From Pleurobrachia bachei (Eukaryota; Ctenophora; Tentaculata; Cydippida; Pleurobrachiidae): a DNA stretch of 21,658 bases. The notes under the pieces were generated by a model, which ran no database searches, had not been told where the DNA came from, and saw only the letters and a list, made by a program, of their open reading frames with translations. A program made the translations under genes and the position numbers. The DNA lies in NCBI GenBank assembly GCA_000695325.1, contig AVPN01000151.1:12622-34279 (forward strand), written 5' to 3'. This document shows, in pieces, positions 20,265 to 21,658 of the stretch; position 1 is the stretch's first letter, and each line of letters opens with the position of its first letter.

Positions 20265-20474
20265 CTTAAGTAGGAGTTATATAGGAAAATTAATCATTAA
20301 AGTGAGAGAGAACACCCCCCAATTTGATGAAACTTCAATGTTTTTTGGTGCTGGGTTCCATTCTGACCGGGTTTCATCAAATTAGTGCTGTTTTTTCTCA
20401 TAATTTGTTATAAAAGGGATTAAAAGCAAAGACCAATAACCAATTATATGGATTTATGTGTAACGTTTTATGAT
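20265..20474 (+). other. 3' flank of the CCDC34-like gene
   Basis: Short 3' UTR with a poly(A)-signal variant ATTAAA at 20296-20301, 32 bases after the stop codon. It then contains TTTGATGAAAC / GTTTCATCAAA arms (about 20321-20382), which could fold into a hairpin, and reaches the LINE tail at about 20475. Confidence 0.5.
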
Positions 20475-21658
20475 AACAACAACAACAACAAACTGGATTT
20501 ATATACCGACTAAATAGACAGGTACTCTCGAGTAGATCGAAGAGTAATTGCCATTCATAGCGGTTCTCTCATCCTATCTTGACATATTGGTTGACAAAAG
20601 GTCTTAAATGGTAACTCAAACCGGTGACTTATAACTGACATATATAGTATACTTTATTAACTCTCAACACTTGGTGACTGTGGGTGACAAGTATAATCAG
20701 AAAAAATGATAACAAAAAATTATAAACTGAATAGTATCTTAGATTATAAAGAATAATGTGACAGCAGCATGGTGTGACCGTGTGAGAACGGGGACTAATG
20801 AATAACCGAAAAGAAATTATTAAAGACTGATGTCGAAAACCAAATAGGGTCTTTCAGAGAAGGTAACAGTAGCATCGAACAGGTAGGGCTTCAGGCGAAT
20901 ACGGAAGGAGTCCTCTGAAGGTGCGTCTCTGAGGTTCTCCGGTAGGTTGTTCCAGACATGGGGGAGATATTGGGATATTCTCCTTTTTCCCAGTTTGCTC
21001 ACTTTCACATTTCCAGAAGGTAGCGTTAACTTGTAATAGTCAACTTTACAGCTCTGACGAGTAGACTGTGGCACAGCAGTATTGTCATCATGTTCCACTA
21101 GAGCCTGAAGGTACTGAGGGGCACTTCCATAGTAGATCTTGTACCCTAGTAAACAGATTTTGAAGAATATCCTCTTCTCAATCGTAAGGATATGGGAATC
21201 ACGGTAGAAGGGGTCCAGAGCAACTTTCCTCTCTCTGACTCCATGAATGTATCTTACTACGTGATTCATTAGTCCTTTCAGCGGCTTGATGGTAGAGGCC
21301 GGTAGGTTGAAATACAGGGCATTGCAGTAGTCCACTTTGGATATGACCAGCTGGGAGGCAAGCATCAGACGTAGAGGTTTATCAATGAATCGGCGGATCT
21401 GCCAGAGGTTCCTCATAGTAACTCCAGCATTCCTCTTGACCATGGAGAGTGGACGTTTCATATCCATTTGTTCATCAAGATAGATACCAAGGGTCTTTCC
21501 CGATTTTCCAGCCATGTCCATGGGGGAAATGATATTCCCATTAAGCTCAATAGTCAGGTCACTCTCCTCATGTACAGTATCCATCTTCTTTCTCTTCCCC
21601 AGGAGAAGAAACTCAGTTTTATCCTCATTAACCATCAGTCTGTTCTCAAGCATCCACG
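20475..21658 (-). mobile_element. CR1/L2-like LINE, 3' part (runs off the window)
   Basis: Non-LTR retrotransposon read on the minus strand: the end of the reverse-transcriptase ORF (21658-20820), a 3' UTR (20819-20490) and a GTT repeat (five AAC on the plus strand, 20475-20489) as 3' tail. Just before the tail the minus strand reads GGTATATAAATCCAG. Many CR1/L2-type elements likewise end in a TATATAAAT-like word followed by a short-unit microsatellite instead of poly(A). The 5' end lies beyond the window, so length and target-site duplication cannot be judged. It inserted tail-to-tail with the CCDC34-like gene. Confidence 0.8.
20820..21658 (-). CDS. LINE reverse transcriptase, C-terminal portion
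   Basis: At least 278 uninterrupted residues, open to the right edge. It begins after the catalytic palm motifs: NEDKTEFLLLG is the conserved N..KTE segment following the FADD-type box. Next come KTLGIYLDEQMDM (the LG motif), SQLVISKVDYCNALYFNLP (thumb, the family's S.LDYCN.L..GLP) and the C-terminal pattern VWNNLPENLRDAPSEDSFRIRLKPYLF. The combination is typical of CR1/L2-type elements of the Jockey group. Endonuclease and palm domains would lie outside the window. The lack of stops suggests a fairly young copy, but the visible part cannot show whether the whole element is active. Confidence 0.85.
   Translation of the reverse strand, partial: WMLENRLMVNEDKTEFLLLGKRKKMDTVHEESDLTIELNGNIISPMDMAGKSGKTLGIYLDEQMDMKRPLSMVKRNAGVTMRNLWQIRRFIDKPLRLMLASQLVISKVDYCNALYFNLPASTIKPLKGLMNHVVRYIHGVRERKVALDPFYRDSHILTIEKRIFFKICLLGYKIYYGSAPQYLQALVEHDDNTAVPQSTRQSCKVDYYKLTLPSGNVKVSKLGKRRISQYLPHVWNNLPENLRDAPSEDSFRIRLKPYLFDATVTFSERPYLVFDISL

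Noticed and set aside
1-21658. tRNA, rRNA, CRISPR-like arrays or bacterial-type operons.
   Set aside because: No tRNA B-box in a suitable context, no rRNA-like sequence and no regularly spaced repeat-spacer array. The tandem repeats present are contiguous minisatellites.

Overview
Eukaryotic, almost certainly metazoan, genomic DNA. It carries intron-rich protein genes with GT-AG splice sites, many (GA)n/(CT)n tracts and part of a non-LTR retrotransposon. The gene set is a G12/13-class G-alpha, a GCC185-type GRIP golgin and a CCDC34-like coiled-coil protein. Short intergenic spacers, small introns and abundant simple repeats would suit an early-branching marine animal such as a sponge. That placement is a guess; nothing in the window fixes the phylum.

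Layout, left to right. (1) 66-9209, + strand: the C-terminal two thirds of a Galpha12/13 gene; the P-loop exons lie left of the window. Its second visible exon sits in a tandemly duplicated block (587-2848 and 2849-4890), so the same 111-bp exon occurs twice. The blocks also carry a 38-bp palindrome, a 55-bp minisatellite (5 copies versus 1), a G-rich polypurine tract and a GTAACC-rich cluster with RFX X-box matches. (2) 9210-11380: 3' flank, mostly a second, unrelated tandem duplication (9332-10350 and 10351-11380). (3) 11381-11790: CG-rich promoter-like DNA. (4) 11791-18495, + strand: a GCC2 (GCC185) orthologue. I can chain 18 exons without a frame conflict into a 1034-residue protein, from a conserved N-terminal motif to the C-terminal GRIP domain. 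(5) 18496-19321: 3' UTR and promoter-like sequence with several inverted repeats. (6) 19322-20264, + strand: a two-exon CCDC34-like gene, 281 residues. (7) 20475-21658, - strand: the 3' part of a CR1/L2-like LINE (end of the reverse transcriptase ORF, 3' UTR and a GTT-repeat tail), running off the right edge.

The three host genes share an orientation but no evident pathway: heterotrimeric G-protein signalling, Golgi tethering, and a protein linked to flagella in vertebrates. The most unusual feature is the Galpha locus. It holds two near-identical tandem duplications, one of which doubles a coding exon in a splice-compatible phase with a self-complementary palindrome just upstream of each copy. 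This may be a recent real duplication with splicing consequences, or a haplotype-merging assembly artefact; the sequence alone cannot decide.
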